Assembly (NCBI RefSeq): GCF_001029105.3
Contig: NZ_CP011807.3
Span: 1,240,001 to 1,304,000 of the forward strand
Direction of reading: 5' to 3'
Length of the DNA: 64,000 nt
Source: Pandoraea faecigallinarum
Lineage (GTDB): Bacteria; Pseudomonadota; Gammaproteobacteria; Burkholderiales; Burkholderiaceae
Shown: positions 14,212-22,286 of the stretch, one piece after another
Layout: every line of letters starts with the position of its first letter
How positions within the stretch are numbered: position 1 is the first letter of the stretch
Program-made: the position numbers and the translations under genes
Notes under the pieces: model-generated
Told to the model about the DNA's origin: nothing
The model's input: only the letters and a program-made list of their open reading frames with translations
The model's database searches: none

Positions 14212-14988
14212 ATGTCGCTGTGGCTCGAACCCCTTTCCGGATTTGGCGTCGGCCTGCTGGTCGGCATGACCGGTGTCGGCGGGGGCTCTCTGATGACGCC
14301 GCTGCTCACGCTCCTTCTGGGGTATGCCGCACCCGTCGCGGTAGGCACTGACCTGGCTTTTGCCGCCGTCACGAAGAGTTTCGGGACGGTGGCGCACCGC
14401 TCGCATGGCCATGTGAAATGGCACATCGTGCGACGGCTCACGCTCGGCGCATTGCCCGGGGCGCTGGTGACCATCCTGTTTCTGAAGCGCCTTGGCGGTA
14501 TCGACGAAGCGGCGCTGCACGTCATCAAGCTGACGATTGCCGCTTCGGTGTTGCTTACGGTGCTCTCGCTGCTGTTCCGCGCCAGACTGCTGGCGACACT
14601 TCGTGCGCATCCCAACTGGCAACTGACGGGCCGTACGCAGGCGCTGGCCACCGTGCTGGTGGGAGCGGTCATTGGCGTGCTGGTCACGATTTCCTCGATT
14701 GGCGCCGGTGCCGTTGGCGCGACGCTGATCCTGATGCTTTACCCGCAGTTGGAACCGGCCGAAGTCGCCGGCACCGATATTGCCTACGCGGTACCGCTCA
14801 CGGCGATTGCCGCGCTGGGCCATATCTGGCTCGAGACGGTGCACTGGGCACTGCTCGGCAGTCTGTTGATCGGCTCTCTGCCCGGAATCTGGCTGGGCGC
14901 GAAGCTCACCCGTCATCTGCCCGAGCGCATCGTGCGCGGGGCGCTGGCGGCGACGCTCACGCTCGCGGCAGTCAAGCTGGCCGGCTGA
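14212..14988 (+). CDS. Sulfite/sulfonate exporter, TauE/SafE family membrane protein
   Basis: 258 residues, almost entirely hydrophobic, with about eight predicted membrane segments in two related halves. The N-terminal half has GLLVGMTGVGGGSLMTPLLT and the C-terminal half VISSIGAGAVGA-like sequence, the paired glycine-rich signatures of the TauE/SafE (DUF81) family, which move sulfite, sulfonates or other anions. It sits at the head of the cys run, 29 bases before cysH, in the place where many Burkholderiales have cysI and DUF934. Export of excess sulfite is a sensible inference from context. Confidence 0.85.
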   Translation: MSLWLEPLSGFGVGLLVGMTGVGGGSLMTPLLTLLLGYAAPVAVGTDLAFAAVTKSFGTVAHRSHGHVKWHIVRRLTLGALPGALVTILFLKRLGGIDEAALHVIKLTIAASVLLTVLSLLFRARLLATLRAHPNWQLTGRTQALATVLVGAVIGVLVTISSIGAGAVGATLILMLYPQLEPAEVAGTDIAYAVPLTAIAALGHIWLETVHWALLGSLLIGSLPGIWLGAKLTRHLPERIVRGALAATLTLAAVKLAG

Positions 14989-15017
14989 CGCCCCACATAA
15001 ACCAAGGAGTTCGCGAG

Positions 15018-15809
15018 ATGCGAAACGAATCCCGCCGGGACCCCACCCCGGCTGCCGTGCCGTCGAACGTTGCCGATGCCGAGCATCAGGACATGGCGCT
15101 GCTCGACGAAATGGAAGCGGTGCTGGCCGAGCGTCTTGCCCGCATCGCCGGTTCGCATCGCCATGTGAAGTTCGCGAGCAGCCTCGCCGCGGAAGACATG
15201 CTGCTCACGCACATGATCCTGCGTCAGCGACTGCCGATCACCATCTTCACCCTCAATACCGGGCGTCTGCATGACGAGACGCTCGGCATGATCGACAAGA
15301 TCAAGGCGCGCTACGGGTACGACGTCGTGCAGTACGCACCGCAAGCCGACGCGGTCGAGAAGTATGTCGCCGAACACGGCGCGAACGCGTTTTACGAAAG
15401 CGTCGATCTGCGCAAGGCCTGCTGTCAGATCCGCAAGGTCGAACCGCTGGGCCGCGCGCTCGCCGACGCCGATGCCTGGCTCACCGGCCAGCGCCGCGAA
15501 CAATCGGTCACGCGTGGCGAACTCGCCTTTGCGGAGCAAGACGACGCGCGCGGTATCGCCAAGTACAACCCGCTGTTCGACTGGACCGAAGCCCAAGTGT
15601 GGGCCTACCTGACCGCACGCGACGTGCCGGTCAACCCGCTGCATGCGCGCGGCTATCCGAGCATCGGCTGCGAGCCGTGCACGCGCGCCATTCGCCCCGG
15701 CGAAGACAGCCGGGCGGGACGCTGGTGGTGGGAGTCGCGCGACAGCAAGGAGTGCGGATTGCACGCGAGCAATCTGAGCAAGATCCCCGTCTCGGTGCAG
15801 CCGGGCTGA
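15018..15809 (+). CDS. cysH: Adenylyl-sulfate (APS) reductase
   Basis: 263 residues from the ATG at 15018, preceded by AAGGAG; a longer in-frame extension across tauE is not real. It has the PP-loop region (FASSLAAEDMLLTHM), a KACCQIRKVEPL motif, GCEPCTRAIRPGEDSRAGR-W and the C-terminal catalytic Cys in KECGLH. The CC plus CxxC cysteines bind a [4Fe-4S] cluster and mark the enzyme as an APS reductase rather than the cluster-free PAPS reductase of E. coli. It reduces APS made by CysDN to sulfite. That fits the absence of an APS kinase domain in the neighbouring cysN. Confidence 0.94.
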   Translation: MRNESRRDPTPAAVPSNVADAEHQDMALLDEMEAVLAERLARIAGSHRHVKFASSLAAEDMLLTHMILRQRLPITIFTLNTGRLHDETLGMIDKIKARYGYDVVQYAPQADAVEKYVAEHGANAFYESVDLRKACCQIRKVEPLGRALADADAWLTGQRREQSVTRGELAFAEQDDARGIAKYNPLFDWTEAQVWAYLTARDVPVNPLHARGYPSIGCEPCTRAIRPGEDSRAGRWWWESRDSKECGLHASNLSKIPVSVQPG

Positions 15810-15953
15810 CGCAGGGGAGCGCGGTGGCGGACACGGGCCCGTCTGCCGCACAACAAGACGGAACGCGGTGTGCCCGCCGGTCGAATGCGGCGGCGGGGCA
15901 TCGAAGCCAATCGAATCTCGGAACAACTCGGAATCGTCAAGGAAGGGAACACT

Positions 15954-16901
15954 ATGGGTGCGATGCACGAAGTCGCGCAGGCCAATGGCTCGCGAATGGA
16001 TCATCTGGACTGGCTCGAAGCCGAATCGATGTACATCCTGCGTGAGGTCGTGGCGGAGTGCCGCAAGCCCGCGCTGTTGTTCTCGGGCGGCAAGGATTCG
16101 GTCGTGGTGCTGCATCTGGCGCTCAAGGCGTTCGGTCTCGGCCCGAATCGCAAGACCGAACTGCCGTTCCCGCTGGTGCACATCGACACCGGCCACAACT
16201 ATCCGGAAGTGATCGAGTTCCGTGACCGTCACGCCAGGGCGCTCGGCGCCGAGCTGGTTGTGGGCCATGTGGAGGATTCGATTGCGCGCGGCACCGTGCG
16301 TCTGCGTCGGGAGAACGATTCGCGTAACGCCGCACAGGCGGTCACGTTGCTCGAAACCATCGACGAACACGGTTACGACGCGATGATCGGCGGCGCCCGC
16401 CGCGACGAGGAAAAGGCGCGTGCGAAGGAGCGCATCTTCTCGTTTCGCGACGAATTCGGTCAGTGGGACCCGAAGGCCCAGCGCCCCGAACTGTGGCACC
16501 TGTTCAACGCCCGTCTGCACAAGGGCGAGCATCTGCGCGTGTTCCCGATCTCGAACTGGACCGAACTGGACGTGTGGCAATACATCGCTCGCGAAAACCT
16601 CGATCTGCCGTCGATCTACTACTCGCACGAGCGCGAAATCGTGCGCCGCAACGGCCTGCTCGTGCCGGTCACGCCGCTTACGCCGAAGCTGGAGGGCGAG
16701 TCGAGCGAACTGGCGCACGTGCGCTTCCGTACGGTCGGCGACATCAGCTGCACATGCCCGGTGGCCAGCGTTGCGTCGAGCCCGGTGGAGATCATCGCCG
16801 AGACGGCGGTGACGGACATCACCGAGCGCGGCGCCACCCGCATGGACGATCAGACGTCGGAGGCGGCGATGGAGCAGCGCAAGAAGCAAGGGTATTTCTG
16901 A
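15954..16901 (+). CDS. cysD: Sulfate adenylyltransferase subunit 2
   Basis: 315 residues from the ATG at 15954, with AAGGAAGGG just upstream. The ATP pyrophosphatase P-loop LLFSGGKDSVVVLHLALKAF is at about residues 42-61, followed by HIDTGHNYPE and GGARRDEEKARAKERIFSF, all typical of CysD. With the GTPase CysN it makes APS from sulfate and ATP in the cytoplasm. It lies between cysH and cysN in the sulfate assimilation run. Confidence 0.97.
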   Translation: MGAMHEVAQANGSRMDHLDWLEAESMYILREVVAECRKPALLFSGGKDSVVVLHLALKAFGLGPNRKTELPFPLVHIDTGHNYPEVIEFRDRHARALGAELVVGHVEDSIARGTVRLRRENDSRNAAQAVTLLETIDEHGYDAMIGGARRDEEKARAKERIFSFRDEFGQWDPKAQRPELWHLFNARLHKGEHLRVFPISNWTELDVWQYIARENLDLPSIYYSHEREIVRRNGLLVPVTPLTPKLEGESSELAHVRFRTVGDISCTCPVASVASSPVEIIAETAVTDITERGATRMDDQTSEAAMEQRKKQGYF

Positions 16902-17002
16902 TTCGCTACTTCGGGTAGCCATCGGAGCCACGTTCAGAGACACCGGCCCCGCGGGCGACGCAACATCGTCGCTCCGGGCCACGCAATCGAGTTGAAAAGA
17001 TC

Positions 17003-18304
17003 ATGAGCCTCACCCCGCATCAGGAAGACCTCGGCGTGCTGCGTTTCATCACGGCAGGTAGCGTCGACGACGGCAAGAGCACGCTGATCGGCCGTCTGCT
17101 GTACGACAGCAAGTCGGTGCTGACCGACCAGCTTTCCGCACTGGCGCGTGCCAAGAACAAGCGCACCGCCGGCGAGGACATCGATTTCTCGCTGCTCACC
17201 GATGGCCTCGAAGCCGAGCGCGAGCAGGGCATCACCATCGACGTCGCCTATCGCTACTTCACCACGGCGCGCCGCAAGTTCATCATTGCCGACACGCCAG
17301 GCCACGAGCAGTACACGCGCAACATGGTCACGGGTGCATCGACTGCGCACGCCGCCATCATTCTGGTCGATGCCACGCGCGTGACCGAAGTCGACGGCCG
17401 CACCGAACTGCTCGCACAGACCAAGCGCCACAGCGCCATCGTGAAACTGCTCGGCCTGCAGCACGTGATCGTCGCCATCAACAAGATGGATCTGGTCGAT
17501 TACAGCGAGACGGTGTTCGACAATATTCGCGCCGCGTATCTGGAGCTCTCGCAGCGCCTCGGTCTGCAAGACGTGCGCTTCGTGCCGGTGTCCGCGCTCA
17601 AGGGCGACAACATCGTGTACGCGAGCGAGCGTATGCCCTGGTATCAGGACGAACCCCTGCTCGACGTGCTCGAATCGCTGCCGGTCGCGCAAACGGGCGG
17701 CGAACTTCGCTTCCCGGTGCAACTGGTCGCGCGTCAGGACGGCTCGCACGCCGACGATTTTCGCGGCTACATGGGCCGCGTGGAATCGGGCTCCGTGCGC
17801 GTCGGTCAGTCGCTGCGCGTGCTGCCCGCGGGCCGCACGGCGACCGTGGCGGAAATCATCGGTCCGCATGGCCTGCTCGAAGAGGCGTTCGCGGGCCAGT
17901 GCGTGACGATCCGTCTGAGCGAAGACGTGGACGTGTCGCGCGGCGACACCCTTGTCGGTGCGGACTCGGTGCTGGAGCCGTCGCGCAAACTCACGGCGGA
18001 CGTGTGCTGGTTCGACGAAGATGCCCTTGCGCCCCAGCGCAAGTACCTGCTCAAGCAAGCCACCAGCACGGTGTACGTGAAGGTCGGCGGCGTGGATACG
18101 GTGCTCGACGTGAGCACGCTTTTGCACGGCACGGACAAGACGACGCTTGCCATGAACGACATCGGCCGCGTGCAACTGACCCTGCAAAAGCCGGTGGCCG
18201 CCGATACGTACGACGTCAACCCGGCCACGGGCGCCTTCGTGCTGATCGATGAAGCGACGCATCACACCGTCGCCGCTGGCATGATTCGCGCACTGGCGGC
18301 CTGA
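17003..18304 (+). CDS. cysN: Sulfate adenylyltransferase subunit 1 (GTPase)
   Basis: 433 residues. An elongation-factor-like GTPase with G1 GSVDDGKSTLIGRLL, G3 DTPGHEQYTRNMV and G4 NKMDL, followed by two beta-barrel domains. GTP hydrolysis drives APS synthesis by CysD. The length corresponds to CysN alone, without the fused APS kinase (CysC) found in some bacteria, in line with direct APS reduction by the adjacent cysH. The stop is two bases before the cobA start, so the two are co-transcribed. Confidence 0.97.
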   Translation: MSLTPHQEDLGVLRFITAGSVDDGKSTLIGRLLYDSKSVLTDQLSALARAKNKRTAGEDIDFSLLTDGLEAEREQGITIDVAYRYFTTARRKFIIADTPGHEQYTRNMVTGASTAHAAIILVDATRVTEVDGRTELLAQTKRHSAIVKLLGLQHVIVAINKMDLVDYSETVFDNIRAAYLELSQRLGLQDVRFVPVSALKGDNIVYASERMPWYQDEPLLDVLESLPVAQTGGELRFPVQLVARQDGSHADDFRGYMGRVESGSVRVGQSLRVLPAGRTATVAEIIGPHGLLEEAFAGQCVTIRLSEDVDVSRGDTLVGADSVLEPSRKLTADVCWFDEDALAPQRKYLLKQATSTVYVKVGGVDTVLDVSTLLHGTDKTTLAMNDIGRVQLTLQKPVAADTYDVNPATGAFVLIDEATHHTVAAGMIRALAA

Positions 18305-18306
18305 CG

Positions 18307-19056
18307 ATGCCGGGCAAGGTCTATCTGGTAGGCGCCGGACCGGGCGCCGTCGATCTGATCACGGTGCGCGGTGCCCGCTTGCTCGCGCAGGCGGATGTGG
18401 TGCTTCACGACGCACTGGTCGAGCCGGAAATGCTCGCACTGTGCCCGCAAGCGAAGCTCGTCGCGGTGGGCAAGCGCTGCGGCAAGCTCTCCAGCGCGCA
18501 GCAGTTCATCAACAAGCAACTGATCGATCATGCCCGCACGCATTCGCTTGTCGTGCGTTTGAAGGGCGGCGACCCGATGCTGTTCGGCCGCGCCGACGAA
18601 GAACTGCGGGCGCTCGAAGCGGCGGGCATCGAGGTCGAAGTCGTGCCGGGCATTACGGCGGCACTGGCCAGCGCCGCAACGCTTGGGCGCTCGCTCACGC
18701 TGCGCGGCGTGTCGCGAAGCGTCGCATTCGCCACGCAAAGCCGTGCGCCCGAATCGGCCGACATCACAACGCAGGCGCGCGCCGATTCGCTCGTCTACTA
18801 CATGGGCCGCGATGCGGCACAACGCATCGCTGCGGACCTGATCGCGGCGGGCAAGCCCGCGTCGACGCCTGTGGCCATCGTGGAGGCGGCGACCACGCCC
18901 CGCGAGCGCCGGCTGTTCCTCACGCTCGGCGACCTGAGCGAAGGGCGCGCCGCCGCGTGGTTCGACGCGTCGCAACCGAGTGTTCTGCTCATCGGTGAAG
19001 TCTTCGCCGGCGCGCGCGCCGAGGGGCTCGCGCGCAGTGCACAGCACGCGGCCTGA
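18307..19056 (+). CDS. cobA: Uroporphyrinogen-III C-methyltransferase
   Basis: 249 residues, a single-domain SUMT. Motifs include VYLVGAGPGAVDLITVRG at the N-terminus, VRLKGGDPMLFGRADEE and VVPGITAALASAA, which form the SAM and porphyrin sites. It converts uroporphyrinogen III to precorrin-2, the branch toward siroheme, the cofactor of sulfite reductase, explaining its place directly after cysN. The dehydrogenase/chelatase part of E. coli CysG is absent; a separate chelatase gene (cbiX) lies at 24018-24404. Confidence 0.94.
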   Translation: MPGKVYLVGAGPGAVDLITVRGARLLAQADVVLHDALVEPEMLALCPQAKLVAVGKRCGKLSSAQQFINKQLIDHARTHSLVVRLKGGDPMLFGRADEELRALEAAGIEVEVVPGITAALASAATLGRSLTLRGVSRSVAFATQSRAPESADITTQARADSLVYYMGRDAAQRIAADLIAAGKPASTPVAIVEAATTPRERRLFLTLGDLSEGRAAAWFDASQPSVLLIGEVFAGARAEGLARSAQHAA

Positions 19057-19154
19057 GGCGGGACTCGCGGGCGTTTGCCGCGCACCCGCCAACATCGCAC
19101 CCGGCACTCCCGATACTTCTCTCGCGCTGTTTCGGTGCCGGTTGCGTCGCTTCA

Positions 19155-21590
19155 TCACACGTCGAACGCTTCGCGCAGCGGGATGATTTCCTCGACGTTG
19201 TTCAGCCAGTTCATGTTCGCCAGATAGTCGATGTCCAGTTCTGCGGCTTCGATCGCCAGTGTCGTGGTGGGGCGCGCAATGCCATACGTCTGCGCCATGG
19301 CGTCCAGATGCGTTTTCACGATGCCGATGAGAGCTTCGAGGTCGTTGTGGATCACCAGCCCGACGTTGGGGTCCATGAAGTAGTACTGCGCGACACCCGA
19401 TTCGTCGAAGCTGCGGCCGAGCAACAAGGTGCGGGTGCCGGCGGTCAGCTCAAAGGCGCGGCGGGTGTCGGACGGTCCTTCGAAGACATCGATCAGTCTT
19501 CGGCTCGGGGCGATCCCGAACGGCTTCGGCAGGTATGGCACCGAGGCTTCGCCCAGTTCTCCCAGGTCCTGCATGAAACTCTCCGAGACAATCGGCGGCA
19601 GCCGCGCCATGCCATTGAAGCGCGTGGCGATGGTGTGGACCGGACCATAATGGGCGGCCAGGGCGGTGGCGCGTGTCAACCCCGTGCGGACGTGACTGAA
19701 ATACGTGCGCGGACGCTGCGTGATCGCGAGATAGCGCGCGCCAATGTTATGCGCCTCTTCGGCGAGCGCACTGATCGCGCTGCACAGGCCGGCCTCCACG
19801 GCGTTCTCGACTTCATCGATACGGCCCGCGAGCGTGCCCAACCGTTCGCGGTCCTGCTCGGCGCTGTCCATGAATTCGAGCTTGAGCAGACGCAGATACC
19901 ATTGGCGCGCTGCCGCCGCTTCGGGCAGCGCAGCGGCGGGGCCGGCTGCCACCGCCCGGCGAGCCTGCTGGAACAGCGCGTCGCGCGAGTCGCGCAGGGC
20001 GTCGTGCCGCGCGCGAAACCCCTGATCGATCCGCCACGCGATAAAGGGATCGTCCAGCGGTGGCGTCGTCCCGGCCGGTTGCGTTACCGTACGCCAGTGT
20101 CCGCCGGACGTGAGCCGCATGAGCGGGCCGGGCTTGGCCGGCCGCCGCGCGTCGGCCCGGGGCGAAACCGCACGGAAGAACCCGGTCTGCATGTCGAACT
20201 CGACGTAGGCACGCGTCATGCGATCGACGCCCGCATACAGTTGTCCATTTCCTCGGTAGAGCCCCGGGATGAGCGACTCCGACGCGATCGGCTTGTCCAT
20301 CACGAAGTAGCGATATTTGGCGTCGCCGGTGAGCAGGCCAAGCGTGCGGTACTGTGCTGCCGCGATGCCTTGTGCGCCGATGGCCGACAGTAACGATTGC
20401 CATCCCTGATTCCTCAGTTCGGAATCTCCGTCCGCTGCCGCGACCGCCAAGCCAAGCACGCCCACGCCCGCGTCGGCGACGGACAGCCCGAGACTCGCCA
20501 TGCGCGCGCCCGGCACGAACCAGGTCGCCACCCCGAATGCAAGATCGATATGCGACAACGTGCGCATGAGCAGCAGGGCGGTGCGCGAGCGCGAGGCAGG
20601 CGTGGGGGTCTCCGTGGCCGTATGCCGCTGGGATTCGTAGGCGGCTTCGAGCAGCGTGAAGGTGTCGACGGGGGCGGTTTCGCTTCTGGTGTCCGCATCG
20701 ATCCGGGAGCCGGCAAGATCGTCCGCCGTCATTGTTGCGTTGGTGTGCAGCGCGCCGAGCAGCCGTTTTCGCCCCGCGGCGTTCTGAGTCTGCGCGGCGT
20801 ACCAGCGAACGAGCGCGCCGCGGTCGTTGAAGCCATGCACGGTGAGCCCGTCGTCGTACAGCGCAATGAGCAACAACGGATCGCGGCCGTCGACCGATAC
20901 CGTCATGAGGTTGGTGTCGTGTCCCATTACGCGCAGCCATTCGCGCCGTGCGTTCGGCGCGTCGATCTCGAGAGAGAGCGAGGCATCCGCCAGACGCCGC
21001 AGTTCGATCGGCCCGGCGACTCTGGCAGCCAGGTTGACCTGTTCGACGGACATGTGGCGCGTGGCGCGTTGCCACCACACCTGTGCGAGGAATTCGGACT
21101 TGACGACCTTGCGAACGTCGGCGCGGGCGTGGTGCCAGAACGTGTCGTAGGCTCGTATCAGCCTGCCGATGAACGCTTCGTTGGACTCCGCATTTAACAG
21201 GGTGCTCGCACTGAGCGGCCGCGCGTGCGGAAAGGTCCTCAGCGTCATGGAGCGCAATTTGCCGTCGGCGTCGCGCTCGAACAGGCCCTGGCCGTCGTCG
21301 ACCCGAGCGCCGGGGACTTCGAGCATATGCACCACGGCGTCGGTGACCGGCAAGGCCGAGTGCTTGCCCTCGATCATCACGTAGACGCGCTCGGGGTCCG
21401 CGTGGATGTACCCCAATTGCGCCAGTCGTTCGGCGGCGAACCCATTGGCTTCATGCCGAAGCCGGGGCACTGCCGCGGAGACCCGGTTACGGAGGGACTG
21501 GAGATGGGTGACGTCGTGAACTTCGGTCGCCGACATCAGCGTCGCTGCCCCGGGCAGGCGCCGGCCAAGCACCGCATAGGTACTGCGCAA
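19155..21590 (-). CDS. C-terminal segment of the interrupted toxin-like gene, 811 residues
   Basis: Open piece three. The first start is a TTG at 21590; the first ATG is at 21536 and has no ribosome binding site. Early residues contain LQSLRNRVSAAVPRLRHE and a long mixed region, then a hydrophobic Ala/Gly-rich pair (about residues 350-400, FGVATWFVPGARMASLGLSV) that could cross or insert in a membrane. The C-terminal 110 residues include LLLGRSFDESGVAQYYFMDP followed by NVGLVIHNDLEAL, which resembles the DPN segment of YopT-type (C58) cysteine proteases; I do not see the catalytic His at the usual distance, so activity is doubtful. May not be expressed on its own. Confidence 0.5.
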   Translation of the reverse strand: MRSTYAVLGRRLPGAATLMSATEVHDVTHLQSLRNRVSAAVPRLRHEANGFAAERLAQLGYIHADPERVYVMIEGKHSALPVTDAVVHMLEVPGARVDDGQGLFERDADGKLRSMTLRTFPHARPLSASTLLNAESNEAFIGRLIRAYDTFWHHARADVRKVVKSEFLAQVWWQRATRHMSVEQVNLAARVAGPIELRRLADASLSLEIDAPNARREWLRVMGHDTNLMTVSVDGRDPLLLIALYDDGLTVHGFNDRGALVRWYAAQTQNAAGRKRLLGALHTNATMTADDLAGSRIDADTRSETAPVDTFTLLEAAYESQRHTATETPTPASRSRTALLLMRTLSHIDLAFGVATWFVPGARMASLGLSVADAGVGVLGLAVAAADGDSELRNQGWQSLLSAIGAQGIAAAQYRTLGLLTGDAKYRYFVMDKPIASESLIPGLYRGNGQLYAGVDRMTRAYVEFDMQTGFFRAVSPRADARRPAKPGPLMRLTSGGHWRTVTQPAGTTPPLDDPFIAWRIDQGFRARHDALRDSRDALFQQARRAVAAGPAAALPEAAAARQWYLRLLKLEFMDSAEQDRERLGTLAGRIDEVENAVEAGLCSAISALAEEAHNIGARYLAITQRPRTYFSHVRTGLTRATALAAHYGPVHTIATRFNGMARLPPIVSESFMQDLGELGEASVPYLPKPFGIAPSRRLIDVFEGPSDTRRAFELTAGTRTLLLGRSFDESGVAQYYFMDPNVGLVIHNDLEALIGIVKTHLDAMAQTYGIARPTTTLAIEAAELDIDYLANMNWLNNVEEIIPLREAFDV

Positions 21591-21644
21591 CTCGCGAACG
21601 CCGGCTTCGGTCTGCGCGGCGTCGGCGCCGGCGAGCCAGCGCCG

Positions 21645-22259
21645 CTATGCCGCGATACGCGCCCCGGTGCCGGCGGCTGCAGCGGACAGGGGCGTGTCCG
21701 CGCGCACGACGTCGAGAATCGTATGGCTTGTCAGCTCCGCGAGGCTGGCGCCTCTGCCGTCCTGCAGTGCCGCAGAGACGGCCCCGATCCGTGCGCGCTG
21801 CGCGGCGACTGCCGGCAGCCGCTGGGCCAGTCGATCGCCAAGGCCCGCGACGTTGTTACGCACGTCCTCCAGCAAGGCCTGGGGGGAGTCGAATCCTCGC
21901 CATGCCATCGGATCGCCTCGCATGTAGAGCAACGTCGTGCCGTTCATCGGCCGTTCGCACAGAACGGCGACGCCCGCGGCGGCTTCGCGGTGCGCCTTGC
22001 CGGCATCCGTGAACGCGAGCGTCAGCCGATAGGCGCGCGGCGCGGCTGGCGAGTTGGCATGAGCGGACGAAGCAGACGATGCCGACGAAGCAGCCCCGGC
22101 CCTGCTCAACTCGCGCATGCCCAGCAGCAGCGCACGCCGTGTGAGCAAACCATTGTCATAGGCAAGCGCAAGATCGCTCGCGGCGAGCCCTGTCACCAGC
22201 CGGGTCGTGAGCGGGGAAACGGCAAGTTCCGCCACAGACCCGGGGAGTGTCCACTGCAC
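21645..22259 (-). CDS. Middle segment of the interrupted toxin-like gene, 204 residues
   Basis: Open piece two, between the two TAG codons, beginning at a GTG without a ribosome binding site. It contains LVTGLAASDLALAYDNGLLT, a Ser/Ala run (AASSASSASSAHA) and GTTLLYMRGDPMAWRGFDSP, similar in style to the 'LLYTP..P..F' segment I associate with DUF6543-type proteins. Probably not an independent gene. Confidence 0.4.
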   Translation of the reverse strand: MQWTLPGSVAELAVSPLTTRLVTGLAASDLALAYDNGLLTRRALLLGMRELSRAGAASSASSASSAHANSPAAPRAYRLTLAFTDAGKAHREAAAGVAVLCERPMNGTTLLYMRGDPMAWRGFDSPQALLEDVRNNVAGLGDRLAQRLPAVAAQRARIGAVSAALQDGRGASLAELTSHTILDVVRADTPLSAAAAGTGARIAA

Positions 22260-22286
22260 GCGGGTCGCGTTCCGGCAGGCGTCGCG

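Noticed and set aside
14418-15017. Long in-frame extension upstream of cysH
   Set aside because: It overlaps the sulfite exporter in another frame; the ATG at 15018 has AAGGAG and gives the normal CysH length.
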